64,000 nucleotides of DNA, taken from assembly GCA_964458575.1 (NCBI GenBank), contig CAYWMD010000021.1, forward strand, positions 1-64,000, given 5' to 3'. The translations under genes were made by a program, and so were the position numbers. This document shows, piece by piece, positions 34,281 to 44,019 of this stretch; the stretch's first letter is position 1; every line of letters begins with the position of its first letter. The notes beneath the pieces were generated by a model. The model did not search any database, was not told the origin of the DNA, and worked only from the letters and a program-made list of their open reading frames with translations. The DNA comes from CAYWMD01 sp964458575 (GTDB taxonomy: Bacteria > Verrucomicrobiota > Verrucomicrobiia > Limisphaerales > JADLHS01).

Positions 34281-35669
34281 ATGAACTCGCTGCTTCTGAC
34301 CGGCGGACGCGTGATTGACCCCGCCAACCGCCTCGATGCTTCCGCCGACCTGTTGATTCTCAATGGCAAAATCGCCGCCGTGGGCAAGGACGCCGCGCAA
34401 AAGGCGCCCCACGACATCGAAAAGTTTGACGCGAAGGGAATGATTGTTTGTCCGGGCCTGATTGATTTGCACGTTCATTTGCGCGAGCCGGGTCAAACCG
34501 CCAAGGAAAACATCGCCACCGGCACGGCGGCAGCGGCGCGCGGTGGATTCACCTCGCTGGTCTGCATGCCCAACACCGCGCCGGCGATCGACAACGCCGG
34601 AACGGTGGCGCTGATTCATGAACGCGCCGCCCGCGACGGCGTGGTGAATGTTTTTGTCGCCGGCGCCATCACGAAGAACATCGCGGGCGAGGAACTGGCG
34701 TCCATCGGTTCGCTCAAACGCGCCGGGGTGGTGGCCATCACCGACGACGGCCATTGCGTGCAGAACAACGAGTTGATGCGCCGGGCCTGCGAATACGCAA
34801 AGATGTTCGACCTGCCGGTGATGGATCATTGTCAGGATTACGCACTCGTCACCACTGGCGTAATGCACGAGGGCTACTGGAGCACCGCCCTCGGTTTGCA
34901 GGGCTGGCCCTCGGCCGGCGAGGAAATGATCGTGGCCCGCAACATCCTGCTGGCGTCGCTGACCGGCACGCGAGTGCATTGCCAGCATCTGAGCGCGGCC
35001 GGCAGCGTGGAGTTGTTGCGCGAAGCAAAAAAACGCGGCCTGCCCGTTTCGGGCGAGGCGTGTCCCCACCATTTCACGCTGACCGATGCGGCGATTGCGG
35101 GAAGTGAAAAATTCTGGGCGCAGGATGGAAAGGAATTGCTCCGCACTCCGCACTCGGCACTCCGCGTTCTCGAGTGGCCACCCTACGACACGAATTTCAA
35201 AATGAATCCGCCGTTGCGTTCCGCGCGTGACCGTGAGGCGATCCTGGCCGGGCTGGCCGACGGGACGATTGAGATTCTGTGCAGCGACCACGCGCCGCAT
35301 TGCGATTTCGAGAAGGAAGTGGAGTTCGACTACGCGCCCTTCGGCATCACCGGATTGGAAACCGAACTGGCGCTCTCGCTGATGCAGCTTTACCACCCGA
35401 AACGTCTCAGTCTGGCCGACCTCATCGCCAAATACACCAGCAACCCGGCGCGATTGCTCAAGCTGGCCAAAGGCACATTGAGCGTGGGCGCGGATGCGGA
35501 CGTGACGGTCTTCGATCCGGATGGCGAGTGGGTGTTCACGCGCGAGGGCACGGCGAGCAAATCCTTCAACAATCCATTCTACGGCTGGCCGCTAAAGGGG
35601 CGCGCGGTGGCGACGATTGTTGGCGGCAAAATGGTTCACACCAGTTCAGGCGAACTGGTTGCCGCATGA
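34281..35669 (+). CDS. pyrC: Dihydroorotase
   Basis: The start at MNSLLLTGGRVIDP gives 462 residues; the longer frame would run into the tRNA gene. The family marks are D-L-H-V-H-L-R-E-P-G (His64, His66), E-A-C-P-H-H-F-T-L-T-D, K-M-N-P-P-L-R-S and C-S-D-H-A-P-H. It catalyses the reversible cyclisation of N-carbamoyl-aspartate to dihydroorotate, step three of pyrimidine synthesis. Between H-H-F-T-L-T-D and N-F-K-M-N-P-P-L there are ~30 extra residues. They include R-T-P-H-S-A-L-R-V-L-E-W, encoded by CACTCCG-type short repeats (35141-35172), apparently an in-frame insertion. carA lies 1.6 kb downstream on the same strand. Confidence 0.95.
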   Translation: MNSLLLTGGRVIDPANRLDASADLLILNGKIAAVGKDAAQKAPHDIEKFDAKGMIVCPGLIDLHVHLREPGQTAKENIATGTAAAARGGFTSLVCMPNTAPAIDNAGTVALIHERAARDGVVNVFVAGAITKNIAGEELASIGSLKRAGVVAITDDGHCVQNNELMRRACEYAKMFDLPVMDHCQDYALVTTGVMHEGYWSTALGLQGWPSAGEEMIVARNILLASLTGTRVHCQHLSAAGSVELLREAKKRGLPVSGEACPHHFTLTDAAIAGSEKFWAQDGKELLRTPHSALRVLEWPPYDTNFKMNPPLRSARDREAILAGLADGTIEILCSDHAPHCDFEKEVEFDYAPFGITGLETELALSLMQLYHPKRLSLADLIAKYTSNPARLLKLAKGTLSVGADADVTVFDPDGEWVFTREGTASKSFNNPFYGWPLKGRAVATIVGGKMVHTSSGELVAA

Positions 35670-35776
35670 AACACGCAACCCACGACCCGCCGCCGTTGCT
35701 TCCCAAAGACGGACTGAAGTTCATGCGGCAGCTTTTCCGGTTGATGGCGCTGCGGACCTTCACCAGCCTTAATTTC

Positions 35777-37204
35777 ATGGCGAGACGATCCAGCCTCGCC
35801 CAGATAATTGTGGTCGGGTTTGCGTGTGCGTTCGCGGCGCCGGGCTTGCCCGCGCAAACATTCGGTGTTGTTCACTACTTCACCAACCACGCGCAAGGGC
35901 GTTTCCCGGAATCGGAAGTGGTCGCGGACGGCGACACGCTGTACGGAACGGCGTCATCCGTGGTGTATCGAGCAAGAACCGACGGCACCGGTTACACGGT
36001 GCTCAAGCAATTCACAAACACCGTGGATGGTAACCACTTGGCCGCCGGTCTGGTTTTGAGCGGGAGCACGCTTTATGGAGCGGCAGCTTCGGGCGGCACG
36101 AACTCCTACGGCACCATCTTCAAACTCGACACAAACGGAATGGACTTCACCGTCCTGAGATTTTTTACAAATTCTCCCGATGGTCGGATGCCCTACAACA
36201 GCCTGCTCCTGGTCAACGACACACTCTTTGGAACGACCTACCAGGGAGGTGCGAGCGGGGGCGGCACGGTGTTCACTCTCAACCCCAACGGCAGTGATTA
36301 CGCGGTGCTCAAGAGTTTTACCAACAACGTGGATGGAAGTTTCCCTTACGGTCCGCTGGTGTCGGACGGAAGTGCGCTTTACGGAGTGACGGGTGTCGGT
36401 GGAACTAATGGCGCAGGAACGATCTTCAAAATTGGCCATGACGGCAGCAACTTTGCGGTCCTCAAGAGTTTCGGTTACAGTCTCAGCTCTAGTGAAGGCA
36501 GTCACCGATCACCAGGTTTGGTGTTGAACGGAACGACTCTTTATGGAACCGCGACCGGCGGCAGTAATGTGGCGGGCGTGGTATTCAAAATCAGCACTGA
36601 CGGAACCGATTACCGGGTGCTCTGGCACTTCGCTTTCGTGCCCGATGGGACGGACCCCAACGGTCTTACGATGGCTGGCGGCACACTTTATGGAACGATG
36701 TATTCCGGCAGCGTTACGGGCGGCCCGGCGGGCAACGGCCTGGTTTACCGAATCAATGTGGATGGCAGTGGCTACGCCGCCCTGAAGGCTTTCTCCGATT
36801 TTGTGCCCGCAAACTATCACGTGAACACCGACGGGGCTCATCCGCAGGCACGCGTCGTAATGAGCGGCGGCATGTTGTTCGGAACAACTTATACCGGCGG
36901 TTTCGATTACAATCCCGGTTCGAGTGAGTACGACGACGGTGGCGGAGTCGTGTTCCGTCTCACGGTGACCAATTCGCTGACCATTCTCACCGGGGACGGT
37001 TGCTTCGGGGTGAAATCAAACCACTTTGGTTTCACCGCGGTCGGTGCGTACGATCAGATGGTCGTGGTCGAGGCGTGCACCAACCTGACGACGCCTGAAT
37101 GGTTCCCACTCCAGACGAATTCGCTTGGCGTCGGTGGTTTTTACTTCCTTGATCTGGATTGGACAAATCATCCCGGGCGCTACTATCGCCTGCGCTCGCT
37201 TTGA
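35777..37204 (+). CDS. Secreted GloVer-repeat protein with FYR module
   Basis: The start at MARRSSLAQIIVVGF gives a 27-residue signal peptide ending LPAQ and a 475-residue protein. In-frame ATGs at 35666 (ATGA overlap with the pyrC stop) and 35723 are possible. About nine repeats carry the pattern 'L.G.TLYGTA..GG....GT.FK...DG..Y.VL..F', the GloVer tandem repeat (TIGR03803 as I recall it), which probably folds as a propeller. The C-terminal ~75 residues are the recurring module ending G-R-Y-Y-R-L-R-S-L. The ligand is unknown. It lies between pyrC and carA, which are functionally unrelated, and may have been inserted there. Confidence 0.82.
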   Translation: MARRSSLAQIIVVGFACAFAAPGLPAQTFGVVHYFTNHAQGRFPESEVVADGDTLYGTASSVVYRARTDGTGYTVLKQFTNTVDGNHLAAGLVLSGSTLYGAAASGGTNSYGTIFKLDTNGMDFTVLRFFTNSPDGRMPYNSLLLVNDTLFGTTYQGGASGGGTVFTLNPNGSDYAVLKSFTNNVDGSFPYGPLVSDGSALYGVTGVGGTNGAGTIFKIGHDGSNFAVLKSFGYSLSSSEGSHRSPGLVLNGTTLYGTATGGSNVAGVVFKISTDGTDYRVLWHFAFVPDGTDPNGLTMAGGTLYGTMYSGSVTGGPAGNGLVYRINVDGSGYAALKAFSDFVPANYHVNTDGAHPQARVVMSGGMLFGTTYTGGFDYNPGSSEYDDGGGVVFRLTVTNSLTILTGDGCFGVKSNHFGFTAVGAYDQMVVVEACTNLTTPEWFPLQTNSLGVGGFYFLDLDWTNHPGRYYRLRSL

Positions 37205-37315
37205 GGGCGAAGCGGTGAGTACGCCGTGCAGCCCTGATCGCAATGACGCGCGGAAACGAATTCGGGTTGCTTCGCGTCCGTTCGTCGTTAGCATCGGTCG
37301 CGGCAGTTGACCCGA

Positions 37316-38473
37316 ATGAAAGCAATCCTGGCCCTCGAAGATGGTTCAGTGTTCCACGGCGTAGGTTTTGGCGCGAAAGCGTCGGCCTGCGGCGAGGTTT
37401 GTTTCAATACTTCCATGACGGGTTATCAGGAAATCCTCACCGACCCGTCGTACAAGGGCCAGATCGTGACGATGACTTATCCGCTCATCGGCAATTACGG
37501 TGTGAACGAGGCGGATGTGGAATCGTGGCGGCCGCACGTGGCCGGCTTCGTCGTGCGCGAAGTTTCGCCGGTGGTCAGCAACTGGCGCGCGGACCATTCG
37601 CTCGCGGAATATCTCGAACGCAACGGCATCCCCGGCATCCAGGGCATTGACACGCGGGCGTTGACGAAAAAACTCCGCGTGCGCGGCGCGCTCAACGGAT
37701 TTGTTTCCACCGAGGACGTGAGCGAGGCGGAAGCCGTCGCACGCGCAAAGGATTTTGTTTTCGTGGGCGTGGATTACGTGAAGGAAGTCACGCACAAGCA
37801 GGCGTTCCGTTGGGACGAAAAGGACGAGCACAGCGCCAGCTTCAAGCTCGCCTTTGGCAATGACCACGCCGACGCGCGGAAACTCCACGATCCGCTCCCG
37901 CCCGCGGACATTCCCATCGTGGCCTATGACTTCGGCATGAAATACAACATCCTGCGCCGGTTGCGGCAGCACGGCTTCCGTGTGCAGGTCGTCCCCGCCA
38001 CCACGCCCGCCGCCGAAGCGCTCAAACACAAACCGGCGGGAGTTTTTTTGTCCAACGGCCCCGGCGACCCGTCGGCCCTCGACTACGCGGTGCGCGCTGT
38101 GAGCGACCTCGTCCAATCGGGCGTGCCGATTTTCGGCATCTGCCTGGGCCACCAGATTCTCGGGCAGGCGTTTGGCGGCCGGACCTTCAAGCTCAAGTTC
38201 GGCCATCGCGGCGCCAACCAGCCGGTCAAGGACCTCGAATCCGGCCAGGTGGAAATCACATCGCAAAACCACGGGTTCGCCGTGGACGCGAAATCCCTCC
38301 CCGCAGACGTGGCCGTGAACCGGATCAATTTGAACGATCAGACCGTCGAGGGGCTGCGACACAAGACGAAACCGATTTTCTGCGTGCAGTATCATCCGGA
38401 GGCGTCGCCGGGGCCGCACGACTCGACGCCGCTGTTTGCGGAGTTTAGGGAGTTGATAAAAAAGCGGGCGTGA
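37316..38473 (+). CDS. carA: Carbamoyl-phosphate synthase small subunit (glutaminase)
   Basis: The start at MKAILALEDGSVFHGVGFG gives 385 residues, the usual length. The N-terminal domain has C-F-N-T-S-M-T-G-Y-Q-E-I-L-T-D-P-S-Y and G-V-N-E-A-D. The class I glutamine amidotransferase domain carries S-N-G-P-G-D-P, the catalytic Cys in G-I-C-L-G-H-Q, and H-P-E-A-S-P-G-P-H-D. With CarB (not in the window) it makes carbamoyl phosphate for pyrimidines and arginine. It is on the same strand as pyrC but separated from it by the GloVer-repeat gene. 110 bp upstream hold no other gene. Confidence 0.97.
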   Translation: MKAILALEDGSVFHGVGFGAKASACGEVCFNTSMTGYQEILTDPSYKGQIVTMTYPLIGNYGVNEADVESWRPHVAGFVVREVSPVVSNWRADHSLAEYLERNGIPGIQGIDTRALTKKLRVRGALNGFVSTEDVSEAEAVARAKDFVFVGVDYVKEVTHKQAFRWDEKDEHSASFKLAFGNDHADARKLHDPLPPADIPIVAYDFGMKYNILRRLRQHGFRVQVVPATTPAAEALKHKPAGVFLSNGPGDPSALDYAVRAVSDLVQSGVPIFGICLGHQILGQAFGGRTFKLKFGHRGANQPVKDLESGQVEITSQNHGFAVDAKSLPADVAVNRINLNDQTVEGLRHKTKPIFCVQYHPEASPGPHDSTPLFAEFRELIKKRA

Positions 38474-38538
38474 CGCGTGAGGAACAAACCTTTGCCGCGT
38501 CCAATCTTGGGCTTGATGCGAAATTGCTGCGATTGCGT

Positions 38539-38566
38539 TTGACTTGACTGGACCGGCGCACATAAT
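38539..38566 (+). promoter_or_regulatory. Sigma70-like promoter candidate for the FHA gene
   Basis: TTGACT, a 16-nt spacer, then CATAAT lies 20 nt before the ATG of the FHA gene. It is a close but not perfect match to the -35/-10 consensus. Confidence 0.45.
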
Positions 38567-38586
38567 TCCAAACGCGATACTCGAAT

Positions 38587-39114
38587 ATGGCCAAACTTGT
38601 AATCCTCAGCGCAGGCATGACCGGTCGCACGCACGAATTGACGGCGGACAAGACAACCGTCGGTCGTGTGGAGGACAACACCTTTGCTATCACCGATCCT
38701 TCCGTTTCCAGCCATCATTGCGAGATTCTTTTGAAAGGCAGCGACGTCGTCATTCGCGACCTGAATTCGACGAACGGTTCCTACATCAACGGCGAGAAAA
38801 TCACCGAGGCCACGTTGAAACCGGGTCAGGTCCTGCGACTCGGCCAGATCGAGTTGCGTTTGGAGACCGACGCGCCGGCGGCGGCTGCGGCGTCCAAGAA
38901 AACCACTGACGCCACCATGGTCATGCAACGGGGCGTGAGCCTGACCGATCTCGAACAATCCACCCGGGGCGGGTTCGACACCGCGGGCGCGGGGTTCTCC
39001 AAGAAAGACGACAAGGCCAGCAAGATTTTCCTCTACGTGGCCATCGGCGTCGCGGTGGTGATCGTGGCGTTTTTGATCATCGCCTTCATGTCCGCCAAAA
39101 GCGGCACGCCCTAG
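38587..39114 (+). CDS. FHA-domain membrane protein
   Basis: 175 residues. Residues ~5-93 form a forkhead-associated domain: T-T-V-G-R-V-E-D-N, S-V-S-S-H-H-C, D-L-N-S-T-N-G-S-Y-I-N-G, then V-L-R-L-G-Q-I-E-L. These are the phosphothreonine-binding loops. An Ala/Thr-rich linker leads to a single C-terminal TM segment (I-F-L-Y-V-A-I-G-V-A-V-V-I-V-A-F). It would be tail-anchored with the FHA domain in the cytoplasm, reading Ser/Thr-kinase phosphorylation. No kinase is seen nearby. It converges with hemB. Confidence 0.9.
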   Translation: MAKLVILSAGMTGRTHELTADKTTVGRVEDNTFAITDPSVSSHHCEILLKGSDVVIRDLNSTNGSYINGEKITEATLKPGQVLRLGQIELRLETDAPAAAAASKKTTDATMVMQRGVSLTDLEQSTRGGFDTAGAGFSKKDDKASKIFLYVAIGVAVVIVAFLIIAFMSAKSGTP

Positions 39115-39156
39115 TTGATTCGTTCTGAAGCGGCGGCAGCCGACCTTCGGCCCGGT

Positions 39157-40164
39157 CTATTTCCCCTGCAACCACCGCGCCACGTCCGCGGCCGCGTACG
39201 TGATGAGAATGTCCGCCCCGGCGCGGCGCATCGCCAGCAGGCTCTCCAGCGTCACGGCACGTTCATCAATCCAGCCTTTCGCGGCCGCGGCTTTGACCAT
39301 CGAATACTCCCCGCTCACGGCATACGCGGCGGTCGGATAACCGAACGCGGTTTTCACGCGATGCAAAATGTCCAAGTAGGCGAGCGCGGGTTTGACCATG
39401 ACGATGTCCGCGCCTTCCCGGATGTCCAACGCCACCTCCCGCAGCGCCTCGTTCGCGTTGGCCGCGTCCATCTGGTAACTGCGGCGGTCGCCGAATTTCG
39501 GCGCGGACTCGGCGGCCTCGCGGAACGGACCGTAAAAGGCGGAGGCAAACTTCGCCGCGTAGGCCATGATGGGCGTGTTGGCAAAACCCGCGCCGTCCAA
39601 CGCCACGCGAATGGCGCGCACCCGGCCGTCCATCATGTCGCTGGGCGCGACGATATCCGCGCCCGCCTCGGCGTGGCTGACGGCCGCCCGCGCGAGCAGC
39701 TTTAGCGTCGGATCATTGAGAATCTTCGCGCCGCGCTTGTCGCCGTGCACGATGCCGCAATGGCCGTGCGCCATGTATTCGCACAGGCAGACGTCCGTGA
39801 TGACGAGTAGGTCGGGGAATTCCTTTTTCAGCCGGCGCACCGCCTGTTGCACGATGCCGTTGCGCGCGTATGCGCCGCTGGCCGAGTTGTCCTTTTTCTC
39901 CGGAATGCCGAACAGCAGGACCGCGGGCACGCCGAGCGCCTGGGCCCGCGCCGTTTCGCGGACCAGTTCGTCGGGTGAAAGCTGAAACACGCCCGGCATG
40001 GCCGCGATGGGTTTACGCACTTTGCGTCCGGCGCGGACGAAGAGCGGCAGCACCAGTTGGGCGACGTTCAACTGCGTCTCGCTCACCAGCCGGCGCAGGG
40101 CGGCGGACTGGCGCAGGCGACGGGGGCGCAGCGCGGGAAACTGGCCGAGGGCGTTCAAATTCAT
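39157..40164 (-). CDS. hemB: Delta-aminolevulinic acid dehydratase (porphobilinogen synthase)
   Basis: 335 residues, typical length. The metal-binding Cys region is T-D-V-C-L-C-E-Y-M-A-H-G-H-C-G. The two active-site lysines are in A-Y-A-A-K-F-A-S-A-F-Y-G-P-F-R and I-V-M-V-K-P-A-L-A-Y-L-D. The enzyme condenses two 5-aminolevulinate molecules into porphobilinogen in haem and corrinoid synthesis. The three Cys suggest a zinc-dependent form. ATG start; no operon partner on the same strand nearby, since the next minus-strand gene begins about 3.9 kb away and ends at 40491. Confidence 0.96.
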   Translation of the reverse strand: MNLNALGQFPALRPRRLRQSAALRRLVSETQLNVAQLVLPLFVRAGRKVRKPIAAMPGVFQLSPDELVRETARAQALGVPAVLLFGIPEKKDNSASGAYARNGIVQQAVRRLKKEFPDLLVITDVCLCEYMAHGHCGIVHGDKRGAKILNDPTLKLLARAAVSHAEAGADIVAPSDMMDGRVRAIRVALDGAGFANTPIMAYAAKFASAFYGPFREAAESAPKFGDRRSYQMDAANANEALREVALDIREGADIVMVKPALAYLDILHRVKTAFGYPTAAYAVSGEYSMVKAAAAKGWIDERAVTLESLLAMRRAGADILITYAAADVARWLQGK

Positions 40165-40297
40165 GGCGTCATTCTAGGACGCCCGGCGGGTGTGCAAAGC
40201 GGAAAGTCGCAATGGCCGCGGACTTCCAACGAATGGTGAGTCAGCGGCGGGATGAAGGGGGACGAGTGAACCAAATTTCAATTTGTGATTCACGATC

Positions 40298-40450
40298 GCC
40301 CTCACCCTGACCCTCTCCCCCGGGGAGAGGGAACAGCTATCGCCCGGCTCGTTTAGATCGATGACCGCCCGGCAAGCTCCGACTCGCGACATTTCAAGCA
40401 ACCAGCGAACGATTCCCCTTCTCCTTGGGGAGAAGGCCGGGATGAGGGCG
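40298..40450. repeat. Inverted pair of CCCTCA...CTCTCCCC REP-like elements
   Basis: CGCCCTCACCCTGACC then CTCTCCCC/GGGGAGAG (40298-40335) faces an inverted partner at 40411-40450 (CTTCTCC/GGGGAGAAGG then GATGAGGGCG). Each half is itself a hairpin. The 40165-40490 gap contains no gene. Confidence 0.7.
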
Positions 40451-40490
40451 TGCGTTTCCCAACCCATTTGTTCTGTGTTTACGCTCGCCC

Positions 40491-43400
40491 TTACTCGCCT
40501 AAATAGACGGCGCCATCCAGATTGCCGGCGGGGAAACAGCCGAACCCGGCGTCGCGCTTTTGCAACACGACGCCGCTGAAATTCAACCAGCCGGTCCCGG
40601 CGGGATGAGGTGTCCGGCCGGTGAATTGTCCCGTCGTTGGGCGCAGCAACAGGGAAGGCCACGGGGAATCGAGGCTGGTGGCGACGTTGTTGGTGTTCAG
40701 GCTGAACCGATTCGTGAGGGGTTCACTCAGGCCGCCGTCGGTGCAAACGACTTGCCCTTGTTCAAGGTTCAACACAGGTACGCCCCGGGCGGGAGTGACG
40801 TATTTTGAGCCCACAATTTCCGCGGCGACCTGGAAGCCAAAGGTGTAGCGCGCGCTGGTGGGTTGTTGTGCGCGAATCCAGTCGGCCACGCCGTTGAAGT
40901 CGTCGCCGGCACGGTCTTCGAATTTCATCCAGCCGAGGATCAGCCCGCGGCCGGTGTAGAGGGAAGCGAAGAGCGGGAATTGTCCGTCCTGGGCGAGGGT
41001 GGTCAGTTGGAGGAATCTGGAGCCGTCGGCGAGGGCGGCGCGGACCAACACCTGTCCACTGGCGCTGACCTGCAAGGTGCCGGAACCATGGCCGGCGGGC
41101 CGGTCCGTGGCGCCGGGGGTGCCGGGGATGGCGAAGGTGTAAATGCCGGCGTGCGGTGTGGGATTGGTCGGGCCAAACGCCGCCCGGCGCGCCGCGAGTT
41201 CCGCCGCCCACGTGCCCGTGCCGAGCGTGCCGGTGATTTGTTCCGTGGCTGGGTCAAGTTGCAGGGCGAACGTCACGGGCAATTGCGGCGCCTTCCGGGT
41301 GATGACACCGGACGCGCTGCCCTGGTCGTCGAAGGCGCCGCCAAACGGGGAGCGCGCGCCGTTGAGCAGCAACCAGCCGCTGAACGCGCCGCCGGCGTTC
41401 ACCTTGATCTGGGCGAATCCCGCACTGATGCGCGACGCGCCCGCGGCCTCGCGGAACAGGCCTTGGTAGTTGCCGGGCAACAGGGTCGGCGTTGGGTGGC
41501 TGACAACGGTGAAGGCGGCTTGCAACACCAGGTTGGGCTGCATCACGAACGTCAGGGTGGGGAGCGCGGAGTTGGTGCCACCTGACCAGCCCGCGAAGGT
41601 TGAACCAGACCCGGGATTCGCCGTCATGGTGTAGCTCTGGCCGAGGAGGAGCGGCTGGCCGTTGTAATCGGGCGACACGAAGCCGTTGCCGACGATTTGC
41701 ACGGTCAGCACGCTGGTGGGCGGCGGCACCGTGACCGCGAGGATGGCGTTCGAGCTCGTGAGGTCGCCCACGACATTGCTGACAATGACGGAGTAATTGC
41801 CGGCGTCCGGCGTTTGCGCGCCCGAGATCGTGTAGGACGCACTGCTGCCGGAGGCCACGACGGTCGCGCCTTTGCGCCAGTAATAGGTCAACGGGGCCGT
41901 GCCCGTGGCGGTGACGGAGAATGTGGCGATCTGCCCTTCGAGCACGGTCCGGTTCGTCGGCTGGCCGGTGATCGTGGGCGGCAGGTTCACGGTCAGGGTG
42001 GCGTTGGAGCTGGTAAGTTGGCCCGCGGCATTGCTGACGATGACCGAGTAAACACCGGCGTCGGTTTCCCGGGCATTGACGACGGTGAAGGCAGCGGTGC
42101 TGTCGGTGGCGACCAAGGCGGCGCCGTGGTGCCAGAAATACGTCAAGGGCGCCGTCCCGGTGGCGGTCGCGGTAAACGTCGCGCTCTGGCCCTGGTTGAC
42201 GATCCGGTTGGTGGGCTGCTGCGTGATGGCCGGCGCGATGGGCGCGGCATTCACCGTCAGCGTGGCGTCGGAACTGGTCATCGTGCCGGCGGCATTGCTG
42301 ACGATGACGGAGTAAGCGCCGGCGTCGGCAAACTGCACCGCCGGGAGCGACAAGGCGGGACTGCCATTCACGAGGAAAACGTTGGTGCCTTTGCGCCAGT
42401 AATACGTCAACGGCGCCGTGCCGGTGGCGGTGACGTTGAAGGTCGCGGTCTGGCCTTCGGTGACGGTCTGGTCGGCGGGCGACCCCGTGATGTTCGGCGG
42501 TGTGGCGGGCAAATTCACCGCGAGGGCGGCGTTGGAACTGGTGATCGTGCCCGCGACGTTGCTGACGATTACCGAGTAGTTGCCCACATCCGCGATCTGT
42601 GCGGCGGGAACATTAAACGAAGGACTCGCGCCCGAGGCGACGAGGTTTGCGCCCTTGTGCCAGAAGTAGGTCAGCGGCCCCGTGCCGGTGGCGGTCACGT
42701 TGAAGGTCGCGCTCTGGCCTTCGTTGACGTTCTGATTTGCCGGTTGGGCGGTGATGGCGGGAAGAAGATTCACGGCGAGGGTGGCGTTGGAACTGGTGGC
42801 CGTGCCCGCCGCGTTGCTCACGATGACCGAGTAGCTCCCGGCGTCCGCCGCCTGGGCGCTGGCGATGGCATAGGTGGCATTGGTGCCCGCCGCCAGCAAG
42901 GTCGCCCCGCGGTGCCAGAAGTAGGTCAGGGGCGCGCTGCCGGTGGCGGTAACGCTGAAAATCACGCCCTGGTTTTGATTGACGGTTTTATTTGTGGGCT
43001 GACCGGAAATGTCGGGCGCGATCACCGGCACATTCACCGTCAGCGTGGCGTTCGAGCTGGTGATTGTTCCCGCCATGTTGCTGACGATGACCGAGTAGCT
43101 TCCGGCGTCGTTGGTTTGCGCCGCAGGGATCGAATAGGTGGGGCTGCTGCCGACGGTCCCCACCGTCGTGCCTTTGCGCCAGTAGTAGGTGAGGGGGGAC
43201 GTGCCGGTGGCGGTGACGGCGAACGACGCGATCTGGCCGGTGTTGACGGTCTGGTTGCCCGGTTGAACGGAAATGCCCGGCGGAACATTGACCGTCAAGG
43301 TGGCGTTGGAACTGGTGAGGGTGCCCGCGGCGTTGCTGACGATGACCGAGTAGTTCCCCGCGTGGTTGGTTTGCGCGCCGGTGATGGTGTAGGAAGAACT

Positions 43401-44015
43401 GGTGCCGGACGAAATCACGGTGGTTGCTTTCCGCCAGTAATAGGTCAACGGCGCCGTGCCCGTGGCGGAAACGGAGAAGGTCGCGTTTTGGCCTTGAACC
43501 ACCGTTCGGTTCGCCGGCTGCGTGGCGATGCCCGGCGCGGTGGCGGCCGAAGCCATGACGGTGAGCACCAAGGTGGCCGAGGTGGTCTCGCTGGCGCCGG
43601 CGCTGGCCGAACTCTTGGCGGTGAGACCGATGTTATACGTGCCGACGGTGGCTGGCGTGCCGCCAATGGACCAGAGCGAAGAACCGTTGTTGCCGGTCAG
43701 GCCGATGCCCGACGGCAGGCCGGTGGCGGACCAATACGTGGCCTGCTTCGGGGACGTGATCAGGCGCATGCTCCACGGAATTCCCTGGGTGATGTTGGTC
43801 TTGAGCGGACTGGCAATGAGCGTGGACGCGCCGGACACGGCTTGCACGCCACCCAAAGCCGCCGCGGCGCCGGCCGCCCAGCGGAATACGATGGCCAGAA
43901 GATTCGTGGCGGTCTGCGCCGCGGGCAGGGCGGCGCGCGCCATCGGCAATACCTGAAGCGCCGCGGCCAGAAAGAGCGACGGCAGCCGGATGGCCCGGGT
44001 GAGTTTTGCGTTCAT
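40491..44015 (-). CDS. Secreted protein with seven Ig-like domains and an InlB B-like repeat
   Basis: The start at MNAKLTRAIRLPSLFL gives 1174 residues with a signal peptide ending around ARA. After a putative-Ig region come seven ~90-residue Ig-like domains, each 'P.n.tV..GQ.A.FsV.ATGTAPLTYYWRKG ... AG.YSVIVSNAAGT.TSSNATL.V'. An InlB B-repeat-like segment follows (GSTFAGWSGGTNSALPTLTF), and then a ~300-residue C-terminal region ending G-F-G-C-F-P-A-G-N-L-D-G-A-V-Y-L-G-E, unlike the FYR module. The repeats are similar at DNA level. It is last in the minus-strand gene set from DUF3570, 4 nt after the DsbD-like gene. Probably an outer-surface adhesin-like protein; its place in a redox operon is unexplained. 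Confidence 0.85.
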   Translation of the reverse strand: MNAKLTRAIRLPSLFLAAALQVLPMARAALPAAQTATNLLAIVFRWAAGAAAALGGVQAVSGASTLIASPLKTNITQGIPWSMRLITSPKQATYWSATGLPSGIGLTGNNGSSLWSIGGTPATVGTYNIGLTAKSSASAGASETTSATLVLTVMASAATAPGIATQPANRTVVQGQNATFSVSATGTAPLTYYWRKATTVISSGTSSSYTITGAQTNHAGNYSVIVSNAAGTLTSSNATLTVNVPPGISVQPGNQTVNTGQIASFAVTATGTSPLTYYWRKGTTVGTVGSSPTYSIPAAQTNDAGSYSVIVSNMAGTITSSNATLTVNVPVIAPDISGQPTNKTVNQNQGVIFSVTATGSAPLTYFWHRGATLLAAGTNATYAIASAQAADAGSYSVIVSNAAGTATSSNATLAVNLLPAITAQPANQNVNEGQSATFNVTATGTGPLTYFWHKGANLVASGASPSFNVPAAQIADVGNYSVIVSNVAGTITSSNAALAVNLPATPPNITGSPADQTVTEGQTATFNVTATGTAPLTYYWRKGTNVFLVNGSPALSLPAVQFADAGAYSVIVSNAAGTMTSSDATLTVNAAPIAPAITQQPTNRIVNQGQSATFTATATGTAPLTYFWHHGAALVATDSTAAFTVVNARETDAGVYSVIVSNAAGQLTSSNATLTVNLPPTITGQPTNRTVLEGQIATFSVTATGTAPLTYYWRKGATVVASGSSASYTISGAQTPDAGNYSVIVSNVVGDLTSSNAILAVTVPPPTSVLTVQIVGNGFVSPDYNGQPLLLGQSYTMTANPGSGSTFAGWSGGTNSALPTLTFVMQPNLVLQAAFTVVSHPTPTLLPGNYQGLFREAAGASRISAGFAQIKVNAGGAFSGWLLLNGARSPFGGAFDDQGSASGVITRKAPQLPVTFALQLDPATEQITGTLGTGTWAAELAARRAAFGPTNPTPHAGIYTFAIPGTPGATDRPAGHGSGTLQVSASGQVLVRAALADGSRFLQLTTLAQDGQFPLFASLYTGRGLILGWMKFEDRAGDDFNGVADWIRAQQPTSARYTFGFQVAAEIVGSKYVTPARGVPVLNLEQGQVVCTDGGLSEPLTNRFSLNTNNVATSLDSPWPSLLLRPTTGQFTGRTPHPAGTGWLNFSGVVLQKRDAGFGCFPAGNLDGAVYLGE

Positions 44016-44019
44016 AAAA

